A stretch of 64,000 nucleotides of DNA from the NCBI GenBank assembly GCA_025356335.1, contig JANXUF010000041.1:1-64000 (forward strand), in the 5' to 3' direction. The position numbers and the translations under genes are program-made. The notes under the pieces were generated by a model. It was not told the DNA's origin. It saw nothing but the letters and a program-made list of their open reading frames with translations, and made no database searches. Below, in pieces: positions 16,854 through 25,563 of the stretch (position 1 is the first letter of the stretch; each line of letters begins with the position of its first letter). Source of the stretch: Actinomycetes bacterium. Its GTDB lineage: Bacteria; Actinomycetota; Acidimicrobiia; Acidimicrobiales; Ilumatobacteraceae.

Positions 16854-19571
16854 TCAGACGGCCGGGGCGTAGTGCTGCTCCGGGTCGACGTCGTAGCGGG
16901 TGATGGCGTCGGCGACGATCTCCGGCTTGATCTCGCCTTGGGCGGCGAGTCCGGAGAGCACGGCGACGACGATGTGGCCGGTGTCGATCTCGAAGAAGCG
17001 GCGCAGCGCCTCACGGGTGTCGGAGCGCCCCATACCGTCGGTGCCGAGCGGCGTGAACAACTGCCCTGGCACGAAGCGGGCGATCTGCTCCGGCACGATC
17101 TTCATGAAGTCGGTGACGGCAACGATCGGCCCGTGAACGTCCGACAGCAGTGACGTGACGGCGGCGGTGCGGGCAGCTTCGCCAGGATGCAGCCGATTCC
17201 AGCGCTCGACCTCCAAGGCCTCGTCGCGCAACGCCTTGTACGACGTCGCCGACCACAGTTCAGCGCCGACGTTGTAGTGATCGGCGAGTTCCGCCGCCGC
17301 CTCGCGGGCAGCGAGATGGGCGGAACCGGAGAACAACACGGTTGCCTTGTGCTGGGTGTCCGCCGGCGCTTCGGCCCACTTGTAGAGCCCGCGAATGATG
17401 CCGGCATCGATGTCGTCGCCAGCGGGTTTCGGCGGCATCACGGCGTTCTCGTTGTACAGCGTGATGTAGTAGAAGACGTCCTCCGGCTGATCGCCGTACA
17501 TCCGGTGGAGGCCGTGTTTGACGATCGTTGCCATCTCGTAGGCGAACGCCGGGTCGTATGCCTGGCAGGGAGGGACCGTCGATGCCAAGACGAGTGAATG
17601 CCCGTCCTGGTGCTGCAGACCCTCGCCGAGCAGCGTCGTGCGACCGGCGGTAGCGCCGCAGAGGAAACCGCGACAGCGCATGTCCGCCGCCTGCCAGATG
17701 AGGTCGCCGACCCGCTGGAAACCGAACATCGAATAGAACGTGTAGAACGGCACCATCGGCACGCCGCGGGTGGCGTACGCCGACGCCGCGGCGATCCAAC
17801 TGGACATCGCCCCGGCTTCGGTGATGCCCTCTTCGAGGATCTGTCCCTGCGTCGATTCGGCGTACGACAGCAGCAGGTCATGGTCGACCGGCTGGTACTT
17901 CTGGCCCTGGCTGGCATAGATCTTGAGTTCGGGGAACAGTGCATCCATGCCGAAGGTGCGGCCTTCGTCAGGGATGATCGGCACGATACGGGGGCCGATG
18001 TTCTCGTCGCGGGCGAGGTTGCGCAGCAGTCGGGTGAGGGCCATCGTCGTCGAAGCCGCCTGCGTCCCGGAGCCGGCCATCAATTCGTCGAACGGCTTGT
18101 CACCCGGCAGCGTCATCGGCTTGCGCGCCTTGGTCGTGCGGCGCGGGATCGAACCCGACAGCGCCCGGCGGCGCTCGACGAGGTACTGATACTCGACGGA
18201 ATCCTCCTTCGGCTTGAAGTACGGGACGACATCGGCGCTCTCGAGTAACTCGTCAGGGAGCTCGTCCTGCATGAACAGGCGATCGCGCAGATTCTTGATC
18301 TGGTCCTTGGTCATCTTCTTGATCTGGTGCGTCGAGTTACGACCTTCGAAACCAGGTCCGAGCGTCCAGCCCTTGATCGTCTTGGCGAGGATCACCGTCG
18401 GTGCGCCGGAGCCGAGGTTGTCCGTCGCCGCCTTGTACGCCGCGTAGAGCTTGCGGTAGTCGTGCCCGCCGCGCGGCAGCGAATGGATCTCGCTGTCACT
18501 GAGGTGCTCGACGATCTTGCGCAGCCGCGGATCGGGTCCGAAGAAGTTGTCGCGGATGTAGTTGCCGTCTTCCACGGCGAACTTCTGGAACATGCCGTCG
18601 ACCGTCGTGTTCATCTGGTTGAGCAACGCACCGTCCTTGTCGCGTTGCAACAGGTCGTCCCACTTCGAGCCCCAGATGACCTTGATGACGTTCCAGCCGG
18701 CACCGCGGAACGAGGCCTCGAGTTCCTGGATGATCTTGCCGTTGCCGCGCACCGGGCCGTCGAGGCGCTGGAGGTTGCAGTTGACGACGAAGATGAGGTT
18801 GTCGAGGTTCTCACGCGAGGCCATCGTCAGCGCGCCGAGCGACTCCGGCTCGTCGGTCTCACCGTCACCGAGGAAGGCCCACACGCGGCTCTGGCTGGTG
18901 TCGTCGATATGGCGGTTGTGCAGGTAGCGGTTGAACCGTGCCTGGTAGATCGCGGTGATCGGGCCGAGCCCCATGGATACCGTCGGGAACTCCCAGAAAT
19001 CGGGCATCAGACGCGGATGGGGATAGCTCGACAGGCCGGCACCGTCGCGCCCGATCTCGCGACGGAAATGGTCGAGGTCGTCGTCGGTCAAGCGGCCTTC
19101 GAGGTAGGCGCGGGCATAGACACCCGGTGCCGCGTGGCCCTGGAAATACACGTGGTCGCCTGGCTGGCCATCGTCCTTGCCGCGGAAGAAGTGGTTGTAG
19201 CCGATCTCGTACAGGCTTGCGGAGGATGCGAATGTCGACAGGTGGCCGCCGATGCCGTCGGCGTGCTTGTTCGCCTTGATCACCATCGCCGCTGCATTCC
19301 AGCGAACGAAGGCGCGGATACGACGCTCGATGTGCTCGTCACCAGGGAACCATGGTTCGTGCTCGCGGGGAATGGTGTTGACATACGGCGTCGAAACGGT
19401 CGCCGGAAAGCTCACCTGTGCCTCGCGGGCGCTCTCCAACAACTTCGACAGCAGGAAGCGGGCACGGGTCTTGCCGTGCGTGTCGATCACAGCGCTGAGA
19501 CTGTCCAGCCATTCCTGGGTCTCGGCCGGATCGCTGTCAGGAAATTGGTTGACGAAGCCGTCGAAAATCAT
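16854..19571 (-). CDS. aceE: Pyruvate dehydrogenase E1 component, homodimeric
   Basis: The 905-residue protein is the homodimeric type of E1, which decarboxylates pyruvate with thiamine diphosphate and transfers the acetyl group to the lipoyl arm of E2. The TPP motif begins at [12 protein letters not shown] and continues to [14 protein letters not shown]. Other marks are [18 protein letters not shown] near the N-terminus and [12 protein letters not shown] with [12 protein letters not shown] in the pyrimidine-binding half. Actinobacteria such as mycobacteria pair AceE with a lipoylated E2 and Lpd; both are encoded at 29.9-32.8 kb. Confidence 0.95.
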   Translation of the reverse strand: MIFDGFVNQFPDSDPAETQEWLDSLSAVIDTHGKTRARFLLSKLLESAREAQVSFPATVSTPYVNTIPREHEPWFPGDEHIERRIRAFVRWNAAAMVIKANKHADGIGGHLSTFASSASLYEIGYNHFFRGKDDGQPGDHVYFQGHAAPGVYARAYLEGRLTDDDLDHFRREIGRDGAGLSSYPHPRLMPDFWEFPTVSMGLGPITAIYQARFNRYLHNRHIDDTSQSRVWAFLGDGETDEPESLGALTMASRENLDNLIFVVNCNLQRLDGPVRGNGKIIQELEASFRGAGWNVIKVIWGSKWDDLLQRDKDGALLNQMNTTVDGMFQKFAVEDGNYIRDNFFGPDPRLRKIVEHLSDSEIHSLPRGGHDYRKLYAAYKAATDNLGSGAPTVILAKTIKGWTLGPGFEGRNSTHQIKKMTKDQIKNLRDRLFMQDELPDELLESADVVPYFKPKEDSVEYQYLVERRRALSGSIPRRTTKARKPMTLPGDKPFDELMAGSGTQAASTTMALTRLLRNLARDENIGPRIVPIIPDEGRTFGMDALFPELKIYASQGQKYQPVDHDLLLSYAESTQGQILEEGITEAGAMSSWIAAASAYATRGVPMVPFYTFYSMFGFQRVGDLIWQAADMRCRGFLCGATAGRTTLLGEGLQHQDGHSLVLASTVPPCQAYDPAFAYEMATIVKHGLHRMYGDQPEDVFYYITLYNENAVMPPKPAGDDIDAGIIRGLYKWAEAPADTQHKATVLFSGSAHLAAREAAAELADHYNVGAELWSATSYKALRDEALEVERWNRLHPGEAARTAAVTSLLSDVHGPIVAVTDFMKIVPEQIARFVPGQLFTPLGTDGMGRSDTREALRRFFEIDTGHIVVAVLSGLAAQGEIKPEIVADAITRYDVDPEQHYAPAV

Positions 19572-19600
19572 GCCGACAGTCTCGCACCGCTACCGATCGG

Positions 19601-19606
19601 TAGGTT
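19601..19606 (+). promoter_or_regulatory. Putative -10 box of rnhA, leaderless
   Basis: TAGGTT is 6 bases before the rnhA ATG at 19613. The spacing predicts transcription starting at or very near the ATG. The divergent aceE start is 30 bases upstream of it. Confidence 0.4.
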
Positions 19607-19612
19607 ACAGAG

Positions 19613-20128
19613 ATGCCGAAAAGTCTCGTCCCGTCCGTGGTTTTCACCGACGGGGCGTGTGCGGGCAACCCCGGGCCCGGTGGCTGGGCATGGGCTGTGG
19701 CTCCGACGGGCGACGTCTTCGGCAGCGGGGGAGCGCTGCGAACGACCAACCAGCGCATGGAAGTACAGGCCGCATTCGAAGCGGTCAAAGCGTTCACTGC
19801 CGGCCCGATCGAAATCGTCTCCGATTCGACCTACGTCGTCAAATGTTTCAACGATTTCTGGTGGAAGGGGTGGATCGCCCGTGGCTGGAAGAACTCACAG
19901 AAGCAACCCGTCGCCAACCGTGACCTGTGGGAGCCGTTCATCGAACTCGTCAGATCTCGCAACGATGTGAGCTTTCGCTGGGTCAAAGGACACTCCGGTG
20001 ACCCGATGAACGAGCTGGTGGATCGCCTCGCCGTTGCCGCCTCGAAAGGTCCGTTCACCCCGGCCGAGGTGCTCGTCCCCGCAGACGACGCCGGGGTGTC
20101 GGTGCGTCAGGGATTCTTCGAGCTCTGA
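19613..20128 (+). CDS. rnhA: Ribonuclease HI
   Basis: The 171-residue protein degrades the RNA strand of RNA-DNA hybrids. All catalytic residues are visible: Asp13 (FTDGACAGNPGPGG), Glu50 (NQRMEVQAAFEA), Asp71 (IVSDSTYVV), His127 (VKGHSGDP) and Asp137 (NELVDRLA). They align with D10, E48, D70, H124 and D134 of the E. coli enzyme. It has a C-terminal tail of about 25 residues beyond the minimal domain. It is divergent from aceE and convergent with argJ. Confidence 0.93.
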   Translation: MPKSLVPSVVFTDGACAGNPGPGGWAWAVAPTGDVFGSGGALRTTNQRMEVQAAFEAVKAFTAGPIEIVSDSTYVVKCFNDFWWKGWIARGWKNSQKQPVANRDLWEPFIELVRSRNDVSFRWVKGHSGDPMNELVDRLAVAASKGPFTPAEVLVPADDAGVSVRQGFFEL

Positions 20129-20147
20129 GGCGCCGTCTCCTCGCTGA

Positions 20148-21311
20148 TCATGTGGTGTAGTCGGCGTTGATGCGCACGTAGCCGTCTGACAGGTCGCAGC
20201 CCCACACCGTCGCCTCTGCATCACCCGTGTTGAGGCTGACGTGGATCACGACGTCCTCGCCGTGCAGGTACTGCGTCAGTGTCGCCAGTGCGGTTGCGTC
20301 GACCTGCGTCGGATAGAGCTCCTGGTCACCGAAGCGGATCACGACCGAATCTTGTTCGATATCGGTGTACTGACTGCACTTGCCGACCGCCATCGCGACC
20401 CTGCCCCAGTTCGGATCGGCACCATGCACGGCTGTCTTGACGAGCGGCGAATTGACGATCGACTTGGCGACGAACTTCGCCTGCGAACGATCGAGCGCCC
20501 GATCGACGTGCACCTCCAACAGCTTCGTCGCTCCTTCGCCGTCACGGGCAACCATCTTGGTGAGGGCGAGGGCGACCGATTCGACTGCCTTCTCGAACTC
20601 GACGAGGTCGACCGCGCCACCGGCACCATTGGCGAGGATGATCGCCGTGTCCGACGTCGACGTGTCGGTGTCGACGGAGACGCAGTTGAAGGTCCTGGCG
20701 ATCACGCCTCGGAAGATGTTCTGCAGCTCCTGTGGTTCCACCGCGGCGTCGGTGAACAGCATCGTGATCAGCGTCGCCATGTCGGGCTCGATCATGCCGA
20801 CCCCTTTGGCGACGCCGACGACCGACGCCGCGCCGCACGTCGCCGACGCAACTTTCGGATGGGTGTCCGTCGTCATGATCGCCGTGGCGACGGCGGTGGC
20901 GTCGTGCGTCACGAACGGCGTCGTGATGCGCCCGAGACCTGCACGGACGCGGTCCATCGGGTAACGCCGACCGATGACGCCGGTGGATGCGATCAGCACG
21001 TCGGAGGGGGAGCACCCGACGATGGCTGCCGTTCGTTCGACGACCTCATGCGCGTCGGCGAGCCCGTCTGCACCCGTCGCCACGTTGGCATTCTTGGAAA
21101 TGACGACGACCGCTGTGCTCGTGCCGTCGGCGAGATGGTCACGGCTGACGACGACACTCGGGCCGGCGAATCGTGATGTCGTGAACATCCCGGCCGCCTG
21201 GCAGAGGCGGTCACTGGCGACGATCACGAGGTCGTCCGTCGCGTCCTTGATGCCGATGTTGGCAACGTGGGCGCTGAAGCCTCTGGGGAGCGGTACGACG
21301 GTTTCCGACAT
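20148..21311 (-). CDS. argJ: Glutamate N-acetyltransferase / amino-acid acetyltransferase
   Basis: This 387-residue bifunctional enzyme moves the acetyl group from N-acetylornithine to glutamate in the cyclic arginine pathway. The self-cleavage and nucleophile site is in DGEGATKLLEV, where the Thr becomes the N-terminus of the beta chain. Other signatures are IASTGVIGRRYP, GVAKGVGMIEPDMATL and ADPNWGRVAMAVGK. ATG at 21311 (MSETVVPLP) is preferred; a start 7 codons upstream is possible. No other arg genes are near, so it is detached from the usual argCJBD cluster. Confidence 0.93.
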   Translation of the reverse strand: MSETVVPLPRGFSAHVANIGIKDATDDLVIVASDRLCQAAGMFTTSRFAGPSVVVSRDHLADGTSTAVVVISKNANVATGADGLADAHEVVERTAAIVGCSPSDVLIASTGVIGRRYPMDRVRAGLGRITTPFVTHDATAVATAIMTTDTHPKVASATCGAASVVGVAKGVGMIEPDMATLITMLFTDAAVEPQELQNIFRGVIARTFNCVSVDTDTSTSDTAIILANGAGGAVDLVEFEKAVESVALALTKMVARDGEGATKLLEVHVDRALDRSQAKFVAKSIVNSPLVKTAVHGADPNWGRVAMAVGKCSQYTDIEQDSVVIRFGDQELYPTQVDATALATLTQYLHGEDVVIHVSLNTGDAEATVWGCDLSDGYVRINADYTT

Positions 21312-21395
21312 GGCAGCAAGGTCTAGCAGCAAGGTCGAGCCGTACGGGAAACGAACCTGCAGCGTTCGTTGGCGGTCGTGTCGAGCGCTGCGTCG

Positions 21396-21872
21396 TTACC
21401 GATCCACCAGCTCGGAGCGAACGCTGTCACGGCCGGACTTGATCGATTCGAGCGCGGCGCCGAAGTGGTCCATCTGCGATCGGGTCATGAAGTTCAACAG
21501 CTGCTTGCGGACGCTGTCGACGTGCAACGGGGCGGTGGCGACGAGGTGCTCGAACCCAGCGCTCGTCAGCACGGCATTCGTCACCCGGCGGTCGTTGCGG
21601 TCGACCTGACGGTCGACGAATCCAGCGGCGACGAGTCCGTCGAGGCGGCGCGTCAGTCCGCTCGGCGTGAGCCTCAACCGAGCAGCCAGGTCGCACATCC
21701 GCATACGCTGATCCGGCGCCTCCGACAAGAAGACCAGCACTTCGTAGTCGCCGAGGGTGATGCCGTTGTCGCGCAGGTCGTCATCGAGCGACAGCATGAG
21801 ATCGCCGATCAGGTCGACGAAGTTTCTCCACGCACGCATTTCCACCGGATCGAGCCACTGTGTCTCAGACAT
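21396..21872 (-). CDS. MarR-family transcriptional regulator
   Basis: The 158-residue winged-helix protein has LSEAPDQRMRMCDLAARLRL then TPSGLTRRLDGLVAAGFVDR (recognition helix and start of the wing) and RNDRRVTNAVLTSAG (wing). MarR proteins bind as dimers to palindromes and are often released by small phenolic ligands. It is divergent from the YceI gene, and the shared 129-base interval holds a perfect 13-base palindrome over the yceI -35 box, so it probably controls yceI and itself. Confidence 0.88.
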   Translation of the reverse strand: MSETQWLDPVEMRAWRNFVDLIGDLMLSLDDDLRDNGITLGDYEVLVFLSEAPDQRMRMCDLAARLRLTPSGLTRRLDGLVAAGFVDRQVDRNDRRVTNAVLTSAGFEHLVATAPLHVDSVRKQLLNFMTRSQMDHFGAALESIKSGRDSVRSELVDR

Positions 21873-21904
21873 GGTTCCAGTCTATGGGAAAACACCACAA
21901 TGAC

Positions 21905-21955
21905 TTGCGAATCGCAATAGTTGCGCGTACAATGGTTGCTACATCAACTAGTAGC
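21905..21955 (+). promoter_or_regulatory. yceI promoter with overlapping palindromic operator
   Basis: A -35 box TTGCGA (21905-21910) and a -10 box TACAAT (21928-21933) are separated by 17 bases. The perfect palindrome TTGCGAATCGCAA (21905-21917) covers the -35 box. A second inverted repeat, GCTAC (21938-21942) and GTAGC (21951-21955), lies around the expected transcription start. A repressor on either site would block initiation; the adjacent MarR protein is the obvious candidate. Confidence 0.7.
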
Positions 21956-22001
21956 GCAGTAGATTTCTCCACTCATCACTTCAAACGAAAGGGGTTCGGT
22001 C

Positions 22002-22547
22002 ATGGCCGATCTCAGCACACTCACACCAGGCACCTGGACCATCGACACCGCCCACAGCACCGTCGGCTTCACGGTCCGCCACCTCATGATCTCCAAGGTC
22101 CGTGGACGCTTCACGGCCTTCACCGGTGCGATTGAAATTGCCGCCGATCCGCTGCAGTCCACCGTCTCCGCCGACATCGATCTCGACTCGATCACCACCG
22201 GCGATGCAGGCCGTGACGGCCACCTCAAGACTGCTGACTTCTTCGAGATCGAGAAGTACCCGACGATGACCTTCCGCAGCACCGGCCTGACCGCCAAAGG
22301 CGGCGACTACGTACTCACCGGCGACCTGTCATTGCACGGTGTCACCAAGTCCGTCGACTTCGACCTCGAGTTCGAGGGCGTCGGCGGAGATCCGTGGGGC
22401 GGAACACGCGCCGGGTTCAGCGGCTCGACGGAAATCAGCCGCGACGACTTCGGGGTGAGCTTCAACGCCGCACTCGAGACCGGTGGCGTGATGATCGGTG
22501 ACAAGGTCAAGGTCGAACTGGAAATCGAAGCGGTCAAAGCCGCCTGA
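22002..22547 (+). CDS. YceI-family lipid-binding protein
   Basis: The 181-residue protein reads PGTWTIDTAHSTVGFTVRHL at its start, followed by FTGAIEIAADP, SADIDLDSITTG, DFFEIEKYPTMTFRST and a late DDFGVSFNAALETGG. These are the conserved strands of the YceI lipocalin-like barrel that binds polyisoprenoids. No signal peptide is seen, so unlike E. coli YceI it is probably cytoplasmic. The ATG has GAAAGGGG 8 bases upstream. The promoter and a divergent MarR gene suggest induction by a small molecule. Confidence 0.88.
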   Translation: MADLSTLTPGTWTIDTAHSTVGFTVRHLMISKVRGRFTAFTGAIEIAADPLQSTVSADIDLDSITTGDAGRDGHLKTADFFEIEKYPTMTFRSTGLTAKGGDYVLTGDLSLHGVTKSVDFDLEFEGVGGDPWGGTRAGFSGSTEISRDDFGVSFNAALETGGVMIGDKVKVELEIEAVKAA

Positions 22548-22573
22548 TCCACTGACCGCACGGTGAAAACGAT

Positions 22574-22605
22574 GACGTCCCGCTGCGACACGGCAGCGGG
22601 ACGTC
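22574..22605. terminator. Bidirectional terminator hairpin
   Basis: GACGTCCCGCTGC (22574-22586) and GCAGCGGGACGTC (22593-22605) form a perfect 13-bp stem with a 6-base loop between the convergent yceI and epimerase genes. Confidence 0.85.
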
Positions 22606-22618
22606 GTCATTGAGGCAC

Positions 22619-23512
22619 CTACTTGTGCAACAGCGCAGAGAGCGCACCTTCGAGTTGCGGCTGGGCGAAGTCGTAGCCGGCTTCTGACAGTACCCGCGGG
22701 AGCACACGCTGGCCGTCGAAGAGCAGGCCGTCAGCGGCCTCCGATCCGAGCAGCAGCTTCGGGCCGAACGATGGCACCGGCAGGAACGACGGGCGGTGCA
22801 GCACCCTCGCCAGGGTCTGCGAGAACTCCTTGTTGGTCACCGGGTTCGGCGCCGTGAGATTGACAGCACCACTGACCGGATGCGTCAGCAGGTAGCGGAT
22901 CGCCCCGATCTCGTCCTCGATCGAAATCCAACTCTGCCACTGGCGGCCACTGCCGAATCGTCCGCCGAGTCCGAACCGGAACAGTGGCAGCAACTTCTTC
23001 AACGCACCACCCTTCGGCGTCAGCACGATGCCGGTGCGAATCGTCGCCACCCTGATGCCGGCTGCGGACGCTGCGGCACTCGAGGCCTCCCACTGTTGAC
23101 AGACCTCGGTGAGGAACCCCGTGCCGGCCGCCGACGATTCGTCGAGCAGTTCGTCGCCACGATCCCCGTAGAAGCCGATGGCAGACGCCGAGACGAGCAC
23201 GCTCGGTTGATGCTCGAGCGCAGCAATGCTCGTTGCGATGAGTTGCGTGCCGAGGGTCCTGCTCTCGAGCACTTCGCGCTTGTACTCGTCTGTCCAACGA
23301 TGATCGCCGATACCGGCACCTGCAAGATGGATGACCCCCTCGACGCCGTTCAGGGCGGCGACGTCGATCGTCCCCTTGGCCGGATCCCAGACGACATCTG
23401 CCGGTTGCGGGTCGTGGCGGACGACGCGCACGACATCGTGGCCATCGGCACGCAAGGCCGGAAGCAACGCAGTACCGATGAGTCCTGTCGAGCCAGTTAC
23501 AGCAATCTTCAT
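22619..23512 (-). CDS. TIGR01777-type NAD(P)-dependent epimerase
   Basis: The 297-residue SDR-like protein begins MKIAVTGSTGLIGTALLPAL and has VIHLAGAGIGDHRWTDEYK, SASAIGFYGDRGDELLDE and the C-terminal DUF1731-type segment RPSFLPVPSFGPKLLLG. This is the YfcH/SulA-like family found widely in actinobacteria; substrates are unknown. ATG 23512 is chosen because the glycine-rich NAD motif starts at residue 7; the long open frame upstream overlaps the divergent gene and is not coding. Confidence 0.88.
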   Translation of the reverse strand: MKIAVTGSTGLIGTALLPALRADGHDVVRVVRHDPQPADVVWDPAKGTIDVAALNGVEGVIHLAGAGIGDHRWTDEYKREVLESRTLGTQLIATSIAALEHQPSVLVSASAIGFYGDRGDELLDESSAAGTGFLTEVCQQWEASSAAASAAGIRVATIRTGIVLTPKGGALKKLLPLFRFGLGGRFGSGRQWQSWISIEDEIGAIRYLLTHPVSGAVNLTAPNPVTNKEFSQTLARVLHRPSFLPVPSFGPKLLLGSEAADGLLFDGQRVLPRVLSEAGYDFAQPQLEGALSALLHK

Positions 23513-23718
23513 GGGCCTACCGTACCCACGCTGACCGAGGTCAAACGGCACAGGGGAGTGACACAGCAGACAGCGACGGTGGGAGACGCGTCCCGGCATC
23601 CGCACCAGAGCTATCCTGAACCGGGCGCCGGGCAGATCCGTATCAACGGTCGTATGAGGCGCCTCGTGAACATCATCGCAACCATCGAATGCAGCACTAC
23701 ACGACAGGGAGAGCGGCC

Positions 23719-25395
23719 GTGACCGAAAATGACCCGCAGGATCACATTCCGGTAGGCGAGACGTATGCCTGGCAGCCGCAGCAGCCCGAAGGCGGTGCGC
23801 CTTCGCCGCTGCCGTACGACCCGCAGGGGCAGTGGAATCCGCAGACACCGAGCGACCCGCAGGGGCAGTGGAATCCGCAGGCTCCCTACGGCCAGCCAAC
23901 GCCGACGCCGTATGGTCAACCGACGCCGACGCCGTATGGTCAACCGACACCGACGCCGTATGGTCAGCCGACGCCGTACTCGCCGGGCGGCGCTCCGACG
24001 GACCAGTGGTATCCGCCGGGTCCCGGCACGACCTACACCCCGAACATCGGCGGACTGCCGCCGGGCGGGGCGACACCACCTCCGAACTATGTCGCCGAGC
24101 CGTCGAAGAAGAAGCGCGGCAAGCTGATCGCCGCGCTCGGCACCGTCGTCGTGCTCGTCGCCGCCGGCGCATTCACCGTCGTCCAGTTGACCGGCAGCAG
24201 CAACGATGGCGGGGCTGCAACCCCTGAGGCCGCAGTGCAGCAGTTCTTCACATCGGTCAACAAAGAAGACGCGCTCGGAGCCCTCGACATGGTGTTGCCG
24301 GGCGAGCGTTCGACGTTCCTGCAGCCGCTGAAGGACATCGCCACTCAATTGCAACGCGTCGACGTGCTCGACAAGACAGCAGACCTCAGCAAGATCGGCG
24401 GCATCGACATCAATGTCAAGCTGACGAGCGTCAAGGCGGACATCGTCAACGGTGGCAGCGGTGGCGATGCCGATATCGCCGACGTGACGATCGCCGGCAG
24501 TGCCTCCGTCTCCGTCGCCGGTACGAAGATCCCCATCGGTGGTCTGCTGACCGACAACGGCGTGACGGTTCCCGATGCCTCTGCACCCGACACGCCGTTC
24601 GACACTTCGACCAAGAGCAAGACCAAGACTGGCGGCTCTGTCCTCGCCGCCGTCAAGAAGGACGGTCGCTGGTACGTGTCGATGTTCTACTCGATCGCCG
24701 AAAGTGCTCGCCGTGATGCCAAGCAGGACGTGCCGGCAGCGGCAGACGCCGTGAAACCGGCTGGTGCCGCCACCCCGGAGAAGGCGATGGACGCGTTCCT
24801 TGCTGCGGCCACGAGCGTCAACGTCGAGGGGATCATCGCCTCACTCAACCCGAACGAGGCCGAGGCCCTCCAGCGGTACGCGCCGTTGTTCCTGTCCGAC
24901 GCCAAGAGTGCGATCAACGACGCCAAGCGGAACTTCTCGATCAAGATCACCGATGCCAGCTACACCGTCAACAAGATCGACGGAACGCATGTCGGCGTCG
25001 TCCCGAAGACGTTGAACGCCACGGTCACCTCGACGAATTCGTTCGGCGACAAGCAGACGACCACCATCGAAGTCAACGACGGGTGCGTGACGGTGACGGT
25101 GCAGGGCGCCAAGCCGCAGAACTCCTGCACCATCGACGACAGCCAGATCAACGACACCGTCAAGAACAAACTCCCGTCCAGCGGCGATCCGGCGAAAGTC
25201 ACGACGCTGATCGACGACGTCAAGAAGGCGTTCGACGACCTCAAAGTCAAGGGCATCACCGAGACGCAGGTCGGCGGCAAGTGGTTCATCAGCCCGATCG
25301 GCACCACCTTCGACCTCACGCTCGACGTGTTGAAGGCACTCGACAAGACCGAGATCCAGACGATCATCGACGACATCAAGGCACTCAACAGCTGA
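23719..25395 (+). CDS. Pro/Gln-rich single-pass membrane protein
   Basis: This 558-residue protein has a cytoplasmic N-terminal region (about residues 1-130) of low complexity, rich in Pro, Gln, Gly and Tyr, with three tandem PTPTPYGQ units. A basic KKKRGK segment leads into one membrane helix (LIAALGTVVVLVAAGAFTVV, about residues 138-160). The exterior part contains two similar Ala/Thr-rich domains, each introduced by ATPEAAVQQFF or ATPEKAMDAFL and a predicted DUF4878/NTF2-like layout. GTG 23719 has AGGGAGAG upstream; ATG 23689 is the alternative. The function is unknown; the design resembles actinobacterial envelope proteins near penicillin-binding or kinase systems. Confidence 0.7.
   Translation: MTENDPQDHIPVGETYAWQPQQPEGGAPSPLPYDPQGQWNPQTPSDPQGQWNPQAPYGQPTPTPYGQPTPTPYGQPTPTPYGQPTPYSPGGAPTDQWYPPGPGTTYTPNIGGLPPGGATPPPNYVAEPSKKKRGKLIAALGTVVVLVAAGAFTVVQLTGSSNDGGAATPEAAVQQFFTSVNKEDALGALDMVLPGERSTFLQPLKDIATQLQRVDVLDKTADLSKIGGIDINVKLTSVKADIVNGGSGGDADIADVTIAGSASVSVAGTKIPIGGLLTDNGVTVPDASAPDTPFDTSTKSKTKTGGSVLAAVKKDGRWYVSMFYSIAESARRDAKQDVPAAADAVKPAGAATPEKAMDAFLAAATSVNVEGIIASLNPNEAEALQRYAPLFLSDAKSAINDAKRNFSIKITDASYTVNKIDGTHVGVVPKTLNATVTSTNSFGDKQTTTIEVNDGCVTVTVQGAKPQNSCTIDDSQINDTVKNKLPSSGDPAKVTTLIDDVKKAFDDLKVKGITETQVGGKWFISPIGTTFDLTLDVLKALDKTEIQTIIDDIKALNS
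23896..23967 (+). repeat. 24-bp tandem repeat, three copies
   Basis: Three in-frame 24-base units (23896, 23920, 23944) encode PTPTPYGQ within the cytoplasmic tail of the membrane protein. A shorter duplication of GQWNPQ lies just upstream. Copy number may vary between strains. Confidence 0.85.
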
Positions 25396-25422
25396 CCCAT
25401 CGTCGCAGTCACCGCCTGGCGA

Positions 25423-25467
25423 CGCTGGCAGCAGATGGAGCAGATGCTGCGACATCCGCTGCCAGCG
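25423..25467. terminator. Large hairpin between convergent genes
   Basis: CGCTGGCAGC (25423-25432) and GCTGCCAGCG (25458-25467) pair perfectly over 10 bp around a 25-base loop. It lies in the 168-base gap between two convergent genes and CCCATCG/CGATGGG offers an alternative pairing. A terminator is likely, but the long loop makes it less certain. Confidence 0.5.
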
Positions 25468-25563
25468 ATGGGTGTCTGCGACGTGAGGCGCGCGCTGTGA
25501 CGCCACGTCAGTCAGGTCGAGTGGCGAGCGTTGCAGTTGCCCGCGAAGGTCAACGACGGCGCG

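Noticed and set aside
18327-19970. 547-codon plus-strand open frame opposite aceE
   Set aside because: Antisense to a strongly conserved gene, low-complexity composition, no start signal.
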